Positions 12,531 through 25,470 of a DNA stretch of 64,000 bases are shown here, one piece after another. The position numbers and the translations under genes were made by a program. Origin of the DNA: Micrasema longulum (taxonomy: Eukaryota > Arthropoda > Insecta > Trichoptera > Brachycentridae); assembly GCA_022494885.1 (NCBI GenBank), contig JAGVSM010000894.1, forward strand, positions 248,001-312,000, given 5' to 3'. The notes below the pieces were generated by a model that saw nothing but the letters and a program-made list of their open reading frames with translations, made no database searches and had not been told where the DNA came from. Position 1 is the first letter of the stretch; each line of letters opens with the position of its first letter.

Positions 12531-14757
12531 TGCATACACAATAAATAAGTCTTCTAATATATTTCTGATAAAATATAATATATACTGGATAGATTTATAT
12601 AAGAACAATATAATTACTTTTCGCGAAGGTATGTTGGTACTCAGATAAAGACAATATATTTTAATAAAATTTGTTAAAATGATTTAAAGATATTTTATAT
12701 TTATTATTTTATTATTATTATTTTATAAAATATATTTTAGTATTGAAAAAGAAAGTCCATTAATAAAATATTTATGTGATATTTTTATATCCAAACTTTG
12801 TAACAAATATTATGAATATGCAAAATGTTGTAAACAATTTACCGGTCACGAAGATGCCTTCTTAGGTGAAAGCGCTCGTTGGTCAAATGAAATAAAACTA
12901 AAACTAAACCAAGAAGTATTATCAATATATATTTTTTAATTTTATCGAAATCGTGAGAAAGTTATTGAAGAAAAACCTTAAGTAAAAAAAAAAGAAAAAC
13001 AAGCATATTTAAATCACACAAATTTTGTGGTATTTTTCCTCAATTACAGATTAAATTATGCCTTCAATAATCGTATATTTTTAACTAAAATTACCCTAGA
13101 TAACTATTGTTTTTATCGTATGTTTACTTACTTTATTTTTTTAAGGGCGCGATTTTGAAATATCGACGTTTTAAAATGAAAAAAACCTATAATTTTTAAA
13201 CTTTCTATCAGATTGCAGACACTATGCATACCCCTTCTTTGAAATAAACTTTTAGTTGACTATAATATTTGATACTGTCATGTGCCATCGAAGCCAAAAA
13301 ACAAAGTTAAAAATATTACAGCATGACCCAATAACATTAAAGACAGCCGACTAAAATATCACAACGTGTGGCGAAAAAGTAATTTATATTCATTTTCACG
13401 CGCTTCAGAAATTCATCCATAAATAATTCAAAGTCCAAATAACTTGCTTACTTTAGACAAACGAAAAATAATTTTCGAGAGGATCCATACTAATATTATA
13501 AATGCCAAAGTGCGTTCGTTCGATTGTTTGTGTTTCCTTCACGTCTCAACGGAGCGCCCGATTGACATATTTTTTACATAGGGATAGCCGGAGAGGTTAG
13601 AAGTAAAAGCGGATACTTATTTTTTACCCCGAATTAAAAAAATACAATGAAAAAAATGTATCAACAATGAGCAACATTATATAAAAATGACTTGTCTCTA
13701 AGGCAAGATTCCAAAAAGAATATATTTGAAATTAATAAATAATAATAAACGTATCCAAATAATATTTTTTTTCACATTTTATTCAGAAAACATACATACT
13801 TTAATAAATTTTAAAAATAAATATTTTCAAACCCTTTGAGAAGCCATTAGCTCTATAGTATAAAAAAAGGCTTCCAAATTTTCGACTTTTAATTTAACAA
13901 CAAACGTGTTATGAACAGTTTCAGGTAGCGCTTGCAATTCTCGACCTGAGTACATACGGCCCGTAGTATTACTGTAAACTGTAGCTAACTTGGTAGTTGA
14001 TAATCATAATGTTTTTTGTCCGCATAGGTGACTCTTTTAACCAGTGGCATTTTATTACTCTAAGATATATAATATAATGAACATATTGTTTTGGTTTTAA
14101 TGCCTTAAAAATATCAACAATATTTTTTTAAAAAGATCAGAAAACTTCAGCCAAAACAAGGTGAAAAAAGTAAAAATAATTTTAAAATATAAAAAAGAAA
14201 AAACTCGTAAAAATGATCATTCAGTGAAAGTCTATCCAAGTAAAAGAGGTTGTGTTTTTTTTTAGAGAGGAACAACATTAAAAACAAATCGTACTGTTGT
14301 ATAAACTTAAATAAATATGTGTTTAAGTGTAACAAATTAACGTTAATTGTATTAAATTAAAATAAATAATTAAATAATAATAAATAGATGAAAATAAATA
14401 AAACAACGCAACACCTCTCTTTTAGTTTAGGAATCAGATCAAGACATTTGTGATAAGAAAACTTAAATATTTTAAATATAAATAAGGTGTTATCAAACTA
14501 AGGCGTTAAGTCAAAGTTTTTTTCTATTAAATGTGAACACGATGTCAAATGAAAAACCCTGTACTACGTTTCTAACTGCAAAGGTTATGCAAAAAAAAAA
14601 ATATTATTGAATCTTGAAAATTACCCATATTTGGAGACAAAGTAATGTCACTGCCTTCGACTTATTCCTAAAATGGTATGGCTACGAGACATGATATTAT
14701 GAAATTGTTATACAAGGCGGACGATTTGAAGATCATCGTTTGTAATTACATAATCCA
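12530..14757. other. No gene seen apart from a Helitron-like fragment
   Basis: Very AT-rich, with A and T runs and short overlapping frames only. Confidence 0.4.
13484..13640 (+). mobile_element. Helitron-like lepidopteran repeat fragment
   Basis: Opens atccatactaatattataaa then tgc.aaagtgcgttcg, a start I associate from memory with dispersed Helitron-type repeats of moths and butterflies. The remainder (cacgtctcaacggagcgccc, atagggatagccgg) fits a decayed copy. No coding part. Confidence 0.5.
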
Positions 14758-15800
14758 TTTTACTAAATGTTATTAAATATTTCTACATAACCACTTACCG
14801 ACTTTTTTATGTCTACCGGTTTCGAGACGTACCCGTCTCCTCGTCAGGACACTAATTAAACCAACATGCAAACCCCACTTTACAACTCCACCATAGTTGC
14901 ACGAAAATATAAAACCAACACGACACGGATTGTAATAAGCAACCCTTACATACACTGATTAGGTTAAGAAAATATTTGTTGTGGGAGAAATAGTTGAAAA
15001 AAGAGGGAGGGGATAAAAGGGGGGGCGTGAGTTTAATGTGTATAGGGTGACTATTACAATGGAACATCGTATATGGGCTATATTGAAAGGTTGTTTGATT
15101 ATTGATCTAAAGATAATTTTTTTAAAGCTAATGTCAAATATTTCCATATTACTTACTTTTAACCCTTTATTATTTGTATGTAAGATAAATTTATTTCAAC
15201 AGAGAGGGAAAACGGGAATATGGAAGTCTAGGCATTTACAGGGCTTATGACATGTCATTGGCTGGTTTAAGTAGCCACTTTACACATTGTGTAACAAATA
15301 CCATTCTGCCTATGTTTGAAAATCCACATTTCCTAAACTCTTCCATCTGTTGACTTTTGTGAAGTAAAAGAGCTGAAACCTTTATCACGCGGGTAAGATT
15401 CATCCGGCTGAACCAATTCACCTGCTAGGCAACGCCTGAAAACAATTTTCCAATGTTTATATTCTTCTTTTACCAGGTAGTTAATTGTTACTAGATTTAA
15501 ATATGAATCACTCCCTAGCGAGGAAATCCAGCCAGTCTGCAAGCATTTGGACATACTCAAACATTTTTGTATGTAAGATTTTAACTCGTGTATCTTTATT
15601 GAAGACTTGATTAAAATTGATTGATAAGGGTTGCTTATTAAAATGCATGTAGTGTTGGTTTAATATTTTTTTGGAACAACTGTGGTGAAAGTGCATACCG
15701 GGTTTTGCATGTTGGTTTAATTGGTCCTGACGAAACCAGTAGATACAGAAAAGCCGGTAAGAGGTTACATACAAATATTCAATAACATTTAGTTAAATGC
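14757..15800. mobile_element. Penelope-like paired inverted terminal repeats, copy A
   Basis: A reverse-oriented repeat (14765-14900; ctaccggtttcgagacgtac, cgtcaggacac) faces a forward one (15690-15795; ttggtcctgacgaaaccagt). Both share the outer string taacatttagt.aaatg. A foldback element (15190-15575) is inserted between them. The forward copy has lost 19 bases, exactly the hairpin between cctgacg and aaacc. Confidence 0.6.
15190..15575. repeat. gtggccacttaaaccagcc family copy inside Penelope-like copy A
   Basis: Left part (tttcaacagagagggaaaac...gggcttatgacatg) is in reverse orientation, right part runs to gcaagcatttggacatactc. Confidence 0.6.
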
Positions 15801-16214
15801 TTGACCACAAAGGCAATGCTTTTAACATTAATGACATTTATTATTTATTGATACTATGCTAAAATTATTTTAAAAGTAGTTAAATAAACCTGAAGAAGCC
15901 AACGTGCTGTTGCCTAGTCCAACTAGTCAGTTATGTAAATGAATAAAGTGGTTCATAAAAAAAAGTTATCTCATTTCTAAAAAATATTAAATATTATAAT
16001 ATGCTGCCCTATACACGTTAGACATTAAAAATATTGATCTGTCAAATAATTATATTTAAAACAAATGTAGGTATTAAAGCGGGTTTTTTTATTGTGTTTT
16101 AAATAGAAAAATAATTTTATTTAAACAACCCAAAAAATACTCTGATTTTTTTACATTCTAAGACAGTTGTTGATTTGTTAGTAAAGTAATATTTTTTTTC
16201 ATTTTTTTTTGCAC

Positions 16215-16378
16215 AACAACAGGCCAGGAGACCCAATTACAGTTGTGAATTACATCACAGATCACCCAGGCTTGAGAAAAATCACATTTAATTTTTTGTG
16301 TTCTCACCGGGAATCGAACCCCGAACCTTTCGTGTGTGAGTCAAGCGTCTTGACCACTACACCACGGAGGCCGCCACA
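16215..16378 (-). mobile_element. tRNA-Val-like SINE
   Basis: Reverse strand: ggcctccgtggtgtagtggt, a CAC at the anticodon position, B box ggggttcgattcccgg, then a body ending tgggtctcctggcctgtt. Relatives: 17525-17640 and 55250-55378. Confidence 0.75.
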
Positions 16379-16381
16379 TAT

Positions 16382-16790
16382 CTAAATGCTTTTTAAATGT
16401 AGGTGAGATTCTTTCGAATAGGGAAATATCACATACACCGAATACCGATAAAAATATATTAAATGGACTGAGAATAATTCATTGGATGGATATTGTGTAG
16501 AAATGTTTTCATACATAAATGTAAAAAAGAAATTCAATAAAAATTGGTTCGTAGAAAAACGCGACGTGTTAGCCTTGGTTGTTGTGACGTCAAGATTCGT
16601 GAAATTGTTCTTCACAAATTTCGATGGCAAGGAACAAATAAACATGAATCGTGACGTAATCGGGCGTGGCCTATGAAATGACCGTTTTAGCGGGAATTCA
16701 AAATTACAGATATAAAAGTATTTTTATGCTACTAATAATTGTCAATAGAACATCATTACTTTAAAAATATTTTTAAAAGTTATATTTCTT
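16382..16790 (-). repeat. Dispersed repeat with CRE-like site, copy 1
   Basis: Reverse copy of a repeat seen also at 40770-41150 and 49160-49510. Common blocks are ttcccgc.aaaacggt, ttggccacgc, cgtcacgattc, cacgaatcttgac and tttttatcggtatt. A full tgacgtca is kept here. Confidence 0.62.
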
Positions 16791-16859
16791 ATTGTGATGA
16801 TGAGCTACTGAGTCGAAAACACACGTACAGAACTCGGGTTCTATTTCAGAATATATTAT

Positions 16860-17285
16860 GTTATATGACCGACCGAGTTTCTCCACGGTATGCTTGGCTA
16901 CAACAGTTTAGAGACAAGAAGGAATGTGTATTTGACTACACATTTTTATCGATTGTTGCGCGGTACGATCGATAATTCTGAGATTATGATGAGCATTGGT
17001 TTGGTTGTTCCTGATAATTAACTAAGACAGCGTCAGCGTAGATTGTTTCATATTTCGATATTCAGGACTAACCGCCTATGGTTATGCCTGTTGGAAGGGC
17101 TACTGCTATGCTGAACAACATCGCTCTGGATATTGATCTGTTCTCAGGATTCTCCTACTACTTTGACATGAGTCTCTTTCGTGTATTTTTTTTCTTTTTT
17201 ATAATATGTACGACATGTACGTATTGAATGTATGTTTGTAATGTATATGTTATATTTAAAATAAATTAATTGAATTGAATTGAAT
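16860..17285 (+). mobile_element. LINE 3' portion
   Basis: Copy of 5140-5590: DRVSPRYAWLQQFRDKKECV and GRATAMLNNIALDIDLF. Broken by stops. Confidence 0.65.
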
Positions 17286-17524
17286 GACATTATTTTTAGC
17301 GATCGTACACTACATTATGAATATAGGTGTAAAATGCAATGTTATTTGTTACTTTCCATGTGTGCACTTATATAATGCATTTTTATACTCTTCTCTTATC
17401 GGCATGACCTCGACTCGAATGCGCAGTTGCATATTGCATTTAGACATATTACCGTGTGCACCATATAGGTATAACAAACGTAGCAAAAATGCGTTTAAAC
17501 AAATAAAAATAACAACGTTTTTGC

Positions 17525-17640
17525 ATTACAACAGGCCACGAGGCCCAATTACAGTGGTGAATTACAGAACGCCCAGGCTTGAGAAAAATCACATTTTAAT
17601 TTTTGTGTTGTCACCGGGAATCGATTCAAATTCAAAACAA
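17525..17640 (-). mobile_element. tRNA-Val-like SINE body
   Basis: Body copy (acaggccacgaggcccaatt, cccaggcttgagaaaaatca); the head breaks off inside the B box. Confidence 0.65.
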
Positions 17641-17689
17641 TGCGTCAACAACACACGAGACTCGCCGACTATAAATAGCTGCGTACATT

Positions 17690-17955
17690 TTCAAGGTCGC
17701 TGTTATTAATATCTAGCGTCTTTTTTGGAGGAATTCGTGTAGACTGGATTCGATCTGACTACACACGACAAACACAACGACACTGAATATGTGTAATACC
17801 TCCTGCCGACGGCGACACGGCTCAAACTACTGGTACATAAACACAAAAAATTCTACAGAACACACGTTTACCCGAAGATGGCTATTGCAGCGGTAGTCGA
17901 AACGTCGAAACAAATCCAACCTACACGAGATCATCAAAAAAAGATGACACATTTA
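17690..17955 (+). mobile_element. Penelope-like terminal repeat, second family
   Basis: Contains ccgaagatggctattgcagc, ggtagtcgaaacgtcgaaac and aaatccaacctacacgagat. It starts with aaggtcgctgttattaatat, which also opens the 9.19 kb copy. Confidence 0.5.
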
Positions 17956-17999
17956 TTTTTATGTAGCTTTAATAGATCTAGTCAAAGATAAATAAATAT

Positions 18000-18690
18000 G
18001 AATATAAATTATGTGGACGAAATAAAGTATCTCGGGGTCTGCTTGGATAGATATTTAAATTTTAAAAAACATACTCAATATGTAACAAAAAAAAATTCAA
18101 AAAAAATGACATTTATGGGAAGATTACGAAATGTAATAGATTTAAAAATGTAGTATTCTTATATATAAAACAATAAAATGTCCACACATAGATTACTGTT
18201 CTTCCATACTTTTTTTATGTAATGAAGGAGAAATTCAAAATATACAAATTCTTTAAAATAAGGCAATGAGGATTATACTAAAAAAATATATATATTCTAA
18301 TGTAGAAAGAATGCACAAAGAAATTGGCTTGCTCACAGCAAAGCAACAAATTAACATAAAATAATTAAGGGGATGAATAAAATAAAAACAATAATAAATT
18401 TTAACCAACAATGTCATACATATGAAACAAGGGGTAAAAAAAAAAAAAATTACCAATGAGGAAAAAAACAGAATCTCAAAACTCATTGTACAAGGGATTG
18501 AAGTTGTATAATGAGTTACCTGAAGAAATAAAAGAAATAGAAAAAATTTAAATATTTAAAATTAATTTGAAAAAATATATAATTGAGAAATTTTGATAAA
18601 AAACAATTGTAATATTATTAAAAGTTTATATTAGTTCTTAAAATGTTATGAACTAACTTAATGAAGCATAAATAAATAAAAAGATTGAAT
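18000..18690 (+). mobile_element. Decayed LINE fragment
   Basis: Plus strand reads INYVDEIKYLGVCLDRYLNF then several stops and frameshifts through the usual RT C-terminus. It ends GCATAAATAAATAAA at about 18678. A relative without the coding part is at 61430-61735. Confidence 0.65.
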
Positions 18691-19327
18691 AGTTTACTTA
18701 AAATCTCTTATAATGAATCCAGATTCGAGCAAAGACACTCATTTATAATATAATAGAGATTAATTACTTAAATATGTTTCGATTTGAATTTTTGTTGAAA
18801 TTATGGATAAATAGGCGTTTGAACATTGTTTTTCTGTCACTCTCTCGCAAACGCCTCCCCGATACTGTGCGAAAACGACAACTGCGCGTCTGCCTGATTA
18901 TGCCTAGTAAAATCGACAAAATAGCCAAATACTGCATCAAGTGGCGGGCTTATCTCCACTCGGTTTAAAATATGGCCGTTAACAGTAATATATGAAAATC
19001 TAAGACGCATGCTAAAGGGCAGACACACTCAGGACTAAACAACTGAGGAACACCAGAATAAGATAAATATGGAAGGCTGATGACATGGTAAGATGGAGTA
19101 GACAGCGAAGGAGGGACTGGTACGGTAAAATGTCACTGCTTTACATTATTTCTTCCATTGATTTATTCCTAAAATGGTATTGCTGCGAGATATTGCATAG
19201 ATTTTATATAGTACTCGTATTAAGCGTGTGGTCCAGATGCCCTTTGAAATACATATATGTATGTTTATGTAATAATATTTAATTTTTATTTTTGCTATTA
19301 TTTCATTATGTATATGCTTCCACTTTC

Positions 19328-20490
19328 CATTATTTATTTATTTATATAACAAAACACATGAACACAGTATAAAAAATATATATGCATGAAATAAAAACAG
19401 CAGAAAATAAGGAAATAATAAAGAAAAATTAAACAAGAAATTATAACATAGGTATGCAGCAAATCAACAATAATTCAAGGGTTTAAATAAAAAAGTATTG
19501 AAGTAACAGAGGCGATGTATCATATCATAAACAGTAAAACAAATATAACACTTAGTACATTTTTATAATTTAGAAAAGAAGTGATTAAAAAGTAATGATT
19601 TTAATCGATATAAAGATGAATTATTTGCTAACACGTGAAACCGTGGAATAGGTGAGTATTTGGCATAGTTAGAACTTTGCAAATCAGCAGCAAAAGAAGT
19701 AGTTTGTCTCGTCCCACGCTGTCTCACATAAAAATAACCACAATTTAAAAGTTCCGGACTGTCAAGAACATTATTTAACAACTTGAAAAGCAGCACTAAA
19801 TCTGAAATTTCCCTTCTAGCACTAATACATATTAATTTTAACTGCTTCAATAAACATTTAAAGTTAAGCTTATCAATTGGAATGCTTAATTTAAAATTTA
19901 TAAATCTTAAAAACGTGTGTTGAACCTTCTCCATACTGTTTATATGGGTAACATAGTGAGGAGACCAAACTGAGGACCCACATTCTAACTGGCTTCTCAC
20001 TAGGGTCATGTATAATATTTTTAATACATCAACAGACTTAAATTCTCTTGTTGTTCTGATAACAAAGCCTAGGGTTTTTGTGGCTTTATTTACCATCTCA
20101 TTCATATGGGGAACAAAAGTTAATTTATCATCAAAGATGACACCTAGATCTTTTATTTTCTTTACAAGAGTTAATTTCGTATTACTGATGCTATATTGAA
20201 AAACCAATGGATTTTCGATTCGAGGAAACCGCATTACATGGCACTTATCCACGTTAAGAAAAAGAGAATTTCTTGTGCACCAGGCCTCAAGATTATCCAA
20301 ATTTCTTTGAACAATCGAACAGTCAAAATGAGTTTTAATAAGTCTGAAGATCTTGAGATCATTAGCGAATAAGAGTATTTTGACACCGTGGAATATATTA
20401 ACAATATCGTTAATGAATAAAAGAAATAAAAAAGGTCCCAAATGAGATCCTTGTGGAACACCGCTCTTGGCAATAAATGAAGAAGATAAT
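19328..20490 (-). mobile_element. LINE 3' portion with long open RT frame
   Basis: The minus-strand frame is open for about 300 codons down to 19563. It carries GVPQGSHLGPFLFLLFINDI, the catalytic box as LLFANDLKIF, then CHVMRF, LGVIFDDKLTF, QLECGSSVWSPHY and a C-terminal SPIPRFH block, as in Jockey/CR1-type non-LTR reverse transcriptases. The catalytic FADD reads FAND, so the enzyme should be dead. The 5' side breaks at an in-frame stop near 20488. The 3' end finishes as a TAAATAAATA tail near 19330. Confidence 0.88.
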
Positions 20491-20789
20491 TAGATAACCT
20501 TTAATTTTAGCACAAATGTTGTATTGTAAAATTTATGTTGTATTCAAACTCAACACGGGACCCTTGGCCTCATAGAGTTTGAGAAACGTTATTATTATAT
20601 TTTTTTGAATATGTATGTATTTGTATGAATAAATATTTTTTTAAATATATATATTTTTTAATGTTGGTGAGATTCTTCCGAATTATATCTCTAACTAGGA
20701 AATGCCTAAAATGATTATTTAAGTACTAATTTCCGATTGACCTGAACTCAATTTTTTATTATTTATCATCTTCTTTCTTTTCATGTCAT

Positions 20790-20925
20790 GTCCAAAGAAT
20801 GAACACCACCAGACTCGACCTCGTGGACGACCTCCCAAAAGATGTAAGGACAGCTGGGAATCCACCTTGCAGGAGGAACGACACTCTGGATAACAGACCG
20901 CATAGGTCCATAGCAAGGAACAAGA
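20790..20925 (+). mobile_element. LINE fragment
   Basis: Plus-strand codons read RNDTLDNRPHRSIARNK after a Pro/Arg-rich stretch, resembling the GRPxxRW...D end of RTE/other LINEs. Weak. Confidence 0.35.
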
Positions 20926-21009
20926 AGGTTTCCTATTTTACGTTTTCCACCCGAGAGTTGCCATCGACCCGAAAACATTCGTCCAGGATTCTGGTTTCAA
21001 AAGTAAATT

Positions 21010-22470
21010 AAGTAAATTCCACGACATTCATGTTCCCTTCATGAATGAATTTTTTCGCATCTTTGTTCAGATCTAACTATGCAAAAACACATTTTAAAAA
21101 TACAGACTTAAGGAGTTCTGAGCACGTGTTGACCTTGACATAATGATGGCATGTATATTTAGACTTGCATATACATAAAGGCGCCTCTCCACGCTAGCCA
21201 ATACGTTCGCCCATATTATTTTTATTTAAGCTAATCAAAAGGTTATTAAATAAAACTTTATGGATTGGTATATAAACAAGTATATAAATAGTTAATTCAA
21301 ATAGATATATAAAAAGTATGATCAAAACAACATTAAGTTACATATTGTAACCAACATAATACTTATAAGAAAAAAATATTTCAAATAAATAGTTATTATC
21401 TCAGAGAAACAAGAGACAAGACATTATTGTCCTATCGATAAGTTTCATCCTTCATTTATTTACGGACGTACTAAGTCCATTTAACAATAGTAAATACATG
21501 TTTTTATAATATATTGTAACGATTATATTTCATCCTGCCCCATTTAAGCAGCGCGTAATTAAGCACGGGTCCGAATAATATTTTTTGGTACGTCGAAATT
21601 CGAGTATGGCAATACCGCGACAGACCGTGCATTTGGAAAAGCAAAGGTCGCCCGTGACAGGCGAAATTCGTGGATAAACGTGTAACTTAACAAAAGCTAA
21701 AATGTGGTTTGTTATATCGTGGGAGCATCGCCTTACGGCATGCTTCCTAAAAACCTCATTATATTTTAAATTTATGGTATATTACCATATTTATAATGGA
21801 TTGTCATTACATCTGTCTAAATCTTGAAATTTTACGTCAAGTTTTTTTATCACAAAATGCTTCAACAAAAAAAAACTTTAAATGTCTACAAAGAAGATTT
21901 TAAGAATTTAACGTGGATGATTGGTGTCAAAAATGAAATATATAATATTTATTTTTTATTTTCATTTAATTTCCAAATCATTTGCAATTTGGACCCGAGA
22001 TTCCGAGGACTCCGAGATTATTTAAATTTTGAATCCTATTTTTTATCTTGATTCTTCACACATCTTGTGTGAAGGTCGGACATAATTATGGTCCACATTT
22101 TGGAGAGATTCTCATCTTTACTGGTTGTGCGACACTGGTGAATAGCGTATATTTTGTGATGGATTTGATCAGCATTTGTTTGTTCGGCTCACTTTTTGCA
22201 TTGTCTTACTACAATGCACAGAGCGAAGCGGTCAACCAATAAAGACACCATTTAATTTTTCTAGATAATTGAGGTTCAATTTTTTTGGTAAATATTTGAA
22301 ATCTGTTGATACATTGAGTGTTGACATTCTCTTATTTTATCAGAATTGGTCATTTTTCACACTCCTCACAAAGAGACGCTACAATATACAGGTACCATTG
22401 AAATAAAACACAGCTAATTAAAATTAAAGCTGGGACTAAAATTAAATAATAATTACTACCTGCTCTATCG
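21010..22470. other. No gene supported
   Basis: A CpG-rich patch at 21545-21680 has about 50 open codons on the minus strand but no recognised motif. A LINE-type 3' end (ttatttacggacgtactaag) is near 21458. Confidence 0.35.
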
Positions 22471-22645
22471 GCCTCGTTGTGTAATGGTCAGCGCGATTGC
22501 CTACCATGCAAGAGGTCTCGGGTTCGATTCCCGACATGGCTGATATGAAATATACATTTAAAGGGGTGTTTTCACACTAGAATATTTCGCAGTCCCTGGA
22601 CTGGTATCTAAAGCGTAAGACTGATAATCTTACCCTTATTAAAAA
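22470..22645 (+). mobile_element. tRNA-Gly-like SINE
   Basis: Head gcctcgttgtgtaatggtca...ctcgggttcgattcccgaca has RNA polymerase III A and B boxes (gggttcgattccc). The body has agtccctggactggtatcta and agcgtaagactgata. No functional tRNA: the acceptor stem does not pair and the body runs on. Confidence 0.75.
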
Positions 22646-24295
22646 AAAAACAAGATACAAAACGTGCCCCAGCATACTGGCCGACGTATTAGCCGGCGTG
22701 TAGAACCCCTTTAAGAAAACGGTGGCATTTCTCGGTCAGAATACAAAATGGCGATGCGTGTCGAGTGAGCGGTGATGCACTCTTTTGGCTGCAACTACAC
22801 GCGATCGCATTATGCATTTTTCATACACAGACTTGTCACTTCTATTGAATACGAATTCATTAATAATATTGAGCTGTCGCTGCTTTGTGTCACCATTTAT
22901 AGATCGATCCTCTAGAAAACATTTCAAGGGTTTTAACAAGGGCGCTTTGATCAGTTTGAAATTTGTTCGGTTCTGTAGCTCAATCACAAATAACTATCGA
23001 CGTGCTTAAAAACATGCTAAGCATTTGAACGATCGATCACAATGAACAAAAATGAACGAGCTTAAGTTATCGCAGTCATAAGTCAATGCGTGTGTAATTT
23101 ATTTATTTATTTAACTTTTTGTACATAATGTTATTTGTACATTGGCGGGCTTATTGCCAAATGGCAATTTCTTCCAACCAACCTGTAAAATAAAAGTTTT
23201 ATTTTTATAGTTGAAGTTACAGAACATATTCAATAGAAAAAAATATTAAAAAGCTAAAGATCTATAAAAATAGAAATAAACGTATTTGTTTGTAAATTAC
23301 CTTAAATCAAAACTATTACTCAACGGGAAAAAGGAAAAAAGAGGAAAGAGGAAAGGAGGAGAGAGGAGATGTTTCTTCAGACGTGATTTAAACAGAGATA
23401 ATGTAGTAACATCTTTGATGGTGGATGGGAGATGATTCCACAGTGGAGTTGCATGGACACTATATGAGTTAGAGAAGAAAGAGGAATTAAGGATGGGTAT
23501 TAAGAGAATGCCTTGAGAATTAAAACGAAGAGGTAAACCATGAACTGATAAGCGTTGAAATTTTTCACGCAGGTATATAGGAGCGTTAGGACTATGAAGT
23601 ACATTGAACAGAAGTGAGAGGGAGTGATGGGTAATTTCTAAGTCAACGCTCGTGTCGGTTTGTTTTTTGTTTTCCTCGTAAATAAATACAGTTCACTGGC
23701 AAAAAATCGGCATTTACTTAAAAAAATAATACAATACATTGCATTTGCAAAATAGTAAGGAGTATCGAATACAAAAAAGGGAAAATTAAAATGCAATTAC
23801 AATGGCGACTGCTTTTTTTGGCGTTCGGCTTGCCAACGCCGGTTAAATGCAATGAATAGCATGATACAATGATACATACTAAATAAATAAATAAAAATAG
23901 CAGTTTTGGAATATTTTCCATATTTACACCGAAGAAATTTAAATGTGTGATTGCGCAGCAGGATTATACGTCGCGAAACGTAAATATTTTGACATTTAAT
24001 ATTAGGTGTTCACGGATGTTGCATTGTGATCGCGAATACGATAAACAATCATGGTAAAAATTTGTTATCACGTCGCTTATTAGCACGTCGATAGTTATTT
24101 GTGATTGAACAACTGGCAGCACATTCGTAAATATCGACGCGTTATCTATTCGAGATGTTTTTTTATTCAGCTCGTTATTAATAAGCACTGTTTAATTTTA
24201 AGGTTTTAAAACATAAAATATCTCCATCTTAAAAGAGGCTGAGCCATGTTAGATGGGACTATCCTGACTAGAGGACAATCCGTATTAATTTTCTA
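22645..24295. other. No host gene; LINE at 23.1-23.66 kb
   Basis: A CpG-containing stretch at 22680-23010 has an 83-codon minus-strand frame that I do not recognise and would not call a gene. Confidence 0.35.
23100..23660 (-). mobile_element. LINE C-terminal fragment and 3'UTR
   Basis: The minus strand reads LLFNVLHSPNAPIYLREKFQ, then YSVHATPLWNHLPSTIKDVT and LFKSRLKKHLL, a standard LINE C-terminus. The 3'UTR with tattgccaaatggcaa recurs alone at 6590-6700. Confidence 0.78.
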
Positions 24296-24690
24296 ATTCA
24301 ACAACAACAAACCATCACGCCGTTTCCCCGTAGGGATAGGCAGAGAGGATAGAATGCCATATCACTCTATCTTTGCATACAGACCTCGCTTCCTCTACAT
24401 TCATTCATTTTCTCATGCACGCACGCCGATTATTCCTAGTTTTGGAATGTCCATCATCAAGTATTTGATAGACTTGACCGTGCTATGTATTTCTTGGTCT
24501 TCCTCGTTTTCTGCATTCATCAACATTCGCATCGTAGATCTTTTTAGCCGTGCTTCGCTGTCCATTCGCTCTACATATCCAAACCAACGCAGCATCCCTT
24601 TCTTGATTCTGTTGATAATGCATGTCTCAGCCTTACACAGTTCACGGATCTCGACATTTGTGCACCTATCATACACCGTTTTATTTATTT
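24295..24690 (-). mobile_element. RTE-like LINE C-terminus, decayed copy
   Basis: Minus-strand copy of the 34.3-34.8 kb element (YDRCTNVEIRELCKAETCII, RWFGYVERMDSEARLKRST), with an internal deletion and frameshift after MDSE. It ends in the same (TTG)n tail, seen as aacaacaacaaa at 24300. Confidence 0.75.
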
Positions 24691-25470
24691 AACACTTTAC
24701 ATACATATACAATATATATATATATATATAAGGGCGGGCATATTGCCTTAAGGCAATTTCTTCCTATCTACCCAAACCGTTTAGTTTGAGAAAATTACAA
24801 ATACATGGACATATTGAATCTTACAATTTTATACAAAAATTAAAAACAAAGATTATATATATTTTTAAAGAAAAATATTTTTTTTTTATGATAAAGAAAT
24901 ATTTGCGTTCTTATAATTTACCCAAATATTAAATTTTGAGGGCCTTTTTAACGATATATTTATATATATATATAAATTAACACTATACTATGAAGGGAGG
25001 AGGGGGGATGGGAAGGAAAGAAGAGGGATAAAGGAACAATTTAAATATTTAGACAGTGACATTTCAATCTTGACTTAAATGTAAATAAAGAAGGGGCATC
25101 TCTAACATTAGTGGGTATATTATTCCACATTCGAGCGGCTACTACTGTGAAAGAGGAGGCAAGAAAATTGAAGCGATGACAGGATATTAAAAGGGTTCTC
25201 CCGTTACTAGAAAGAAGATATAGGCCGTGTTGTGAAAGAGGTTGGAAGAGCTCTCTCAGATAAGATACTGAGCCAGTGTAGTTGCGTGCGATACTCGGTT
25301 ATGTGGTCAGATTTGCGAAAATCAAAGATATAACGTATACAAATATTCTGCAATCGTTCTAACTTATCAAGTAATTCAGAGTCAGCATCTGGATAGCATA
25401 CATCCGCATAGTCAAGGAGTGGAAGAAGTAAGCTCTGGACTAATGTTTGCTTAATATTAATTGTTATTAA
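24680..25470 (-). mobile_element. LINE C-terminal fragment and 3'UTR, second family
   Basis: Has the 3' block ataagggcgggcatattgcc and a decayed C-terminus on the minus strand (RMWNNIPTNVRDAPSLF-like, near 25080-25140). A shorter copy is at 42030-42600. Confidence 0.6.

Noticed and set aside
22470..22545. tRNA-Gly gene (also at 31146, 38873, 58764).
   Set aside because: The acceptor stem does not pair and SINE bodies follow; these are tRNA-derived repeats.
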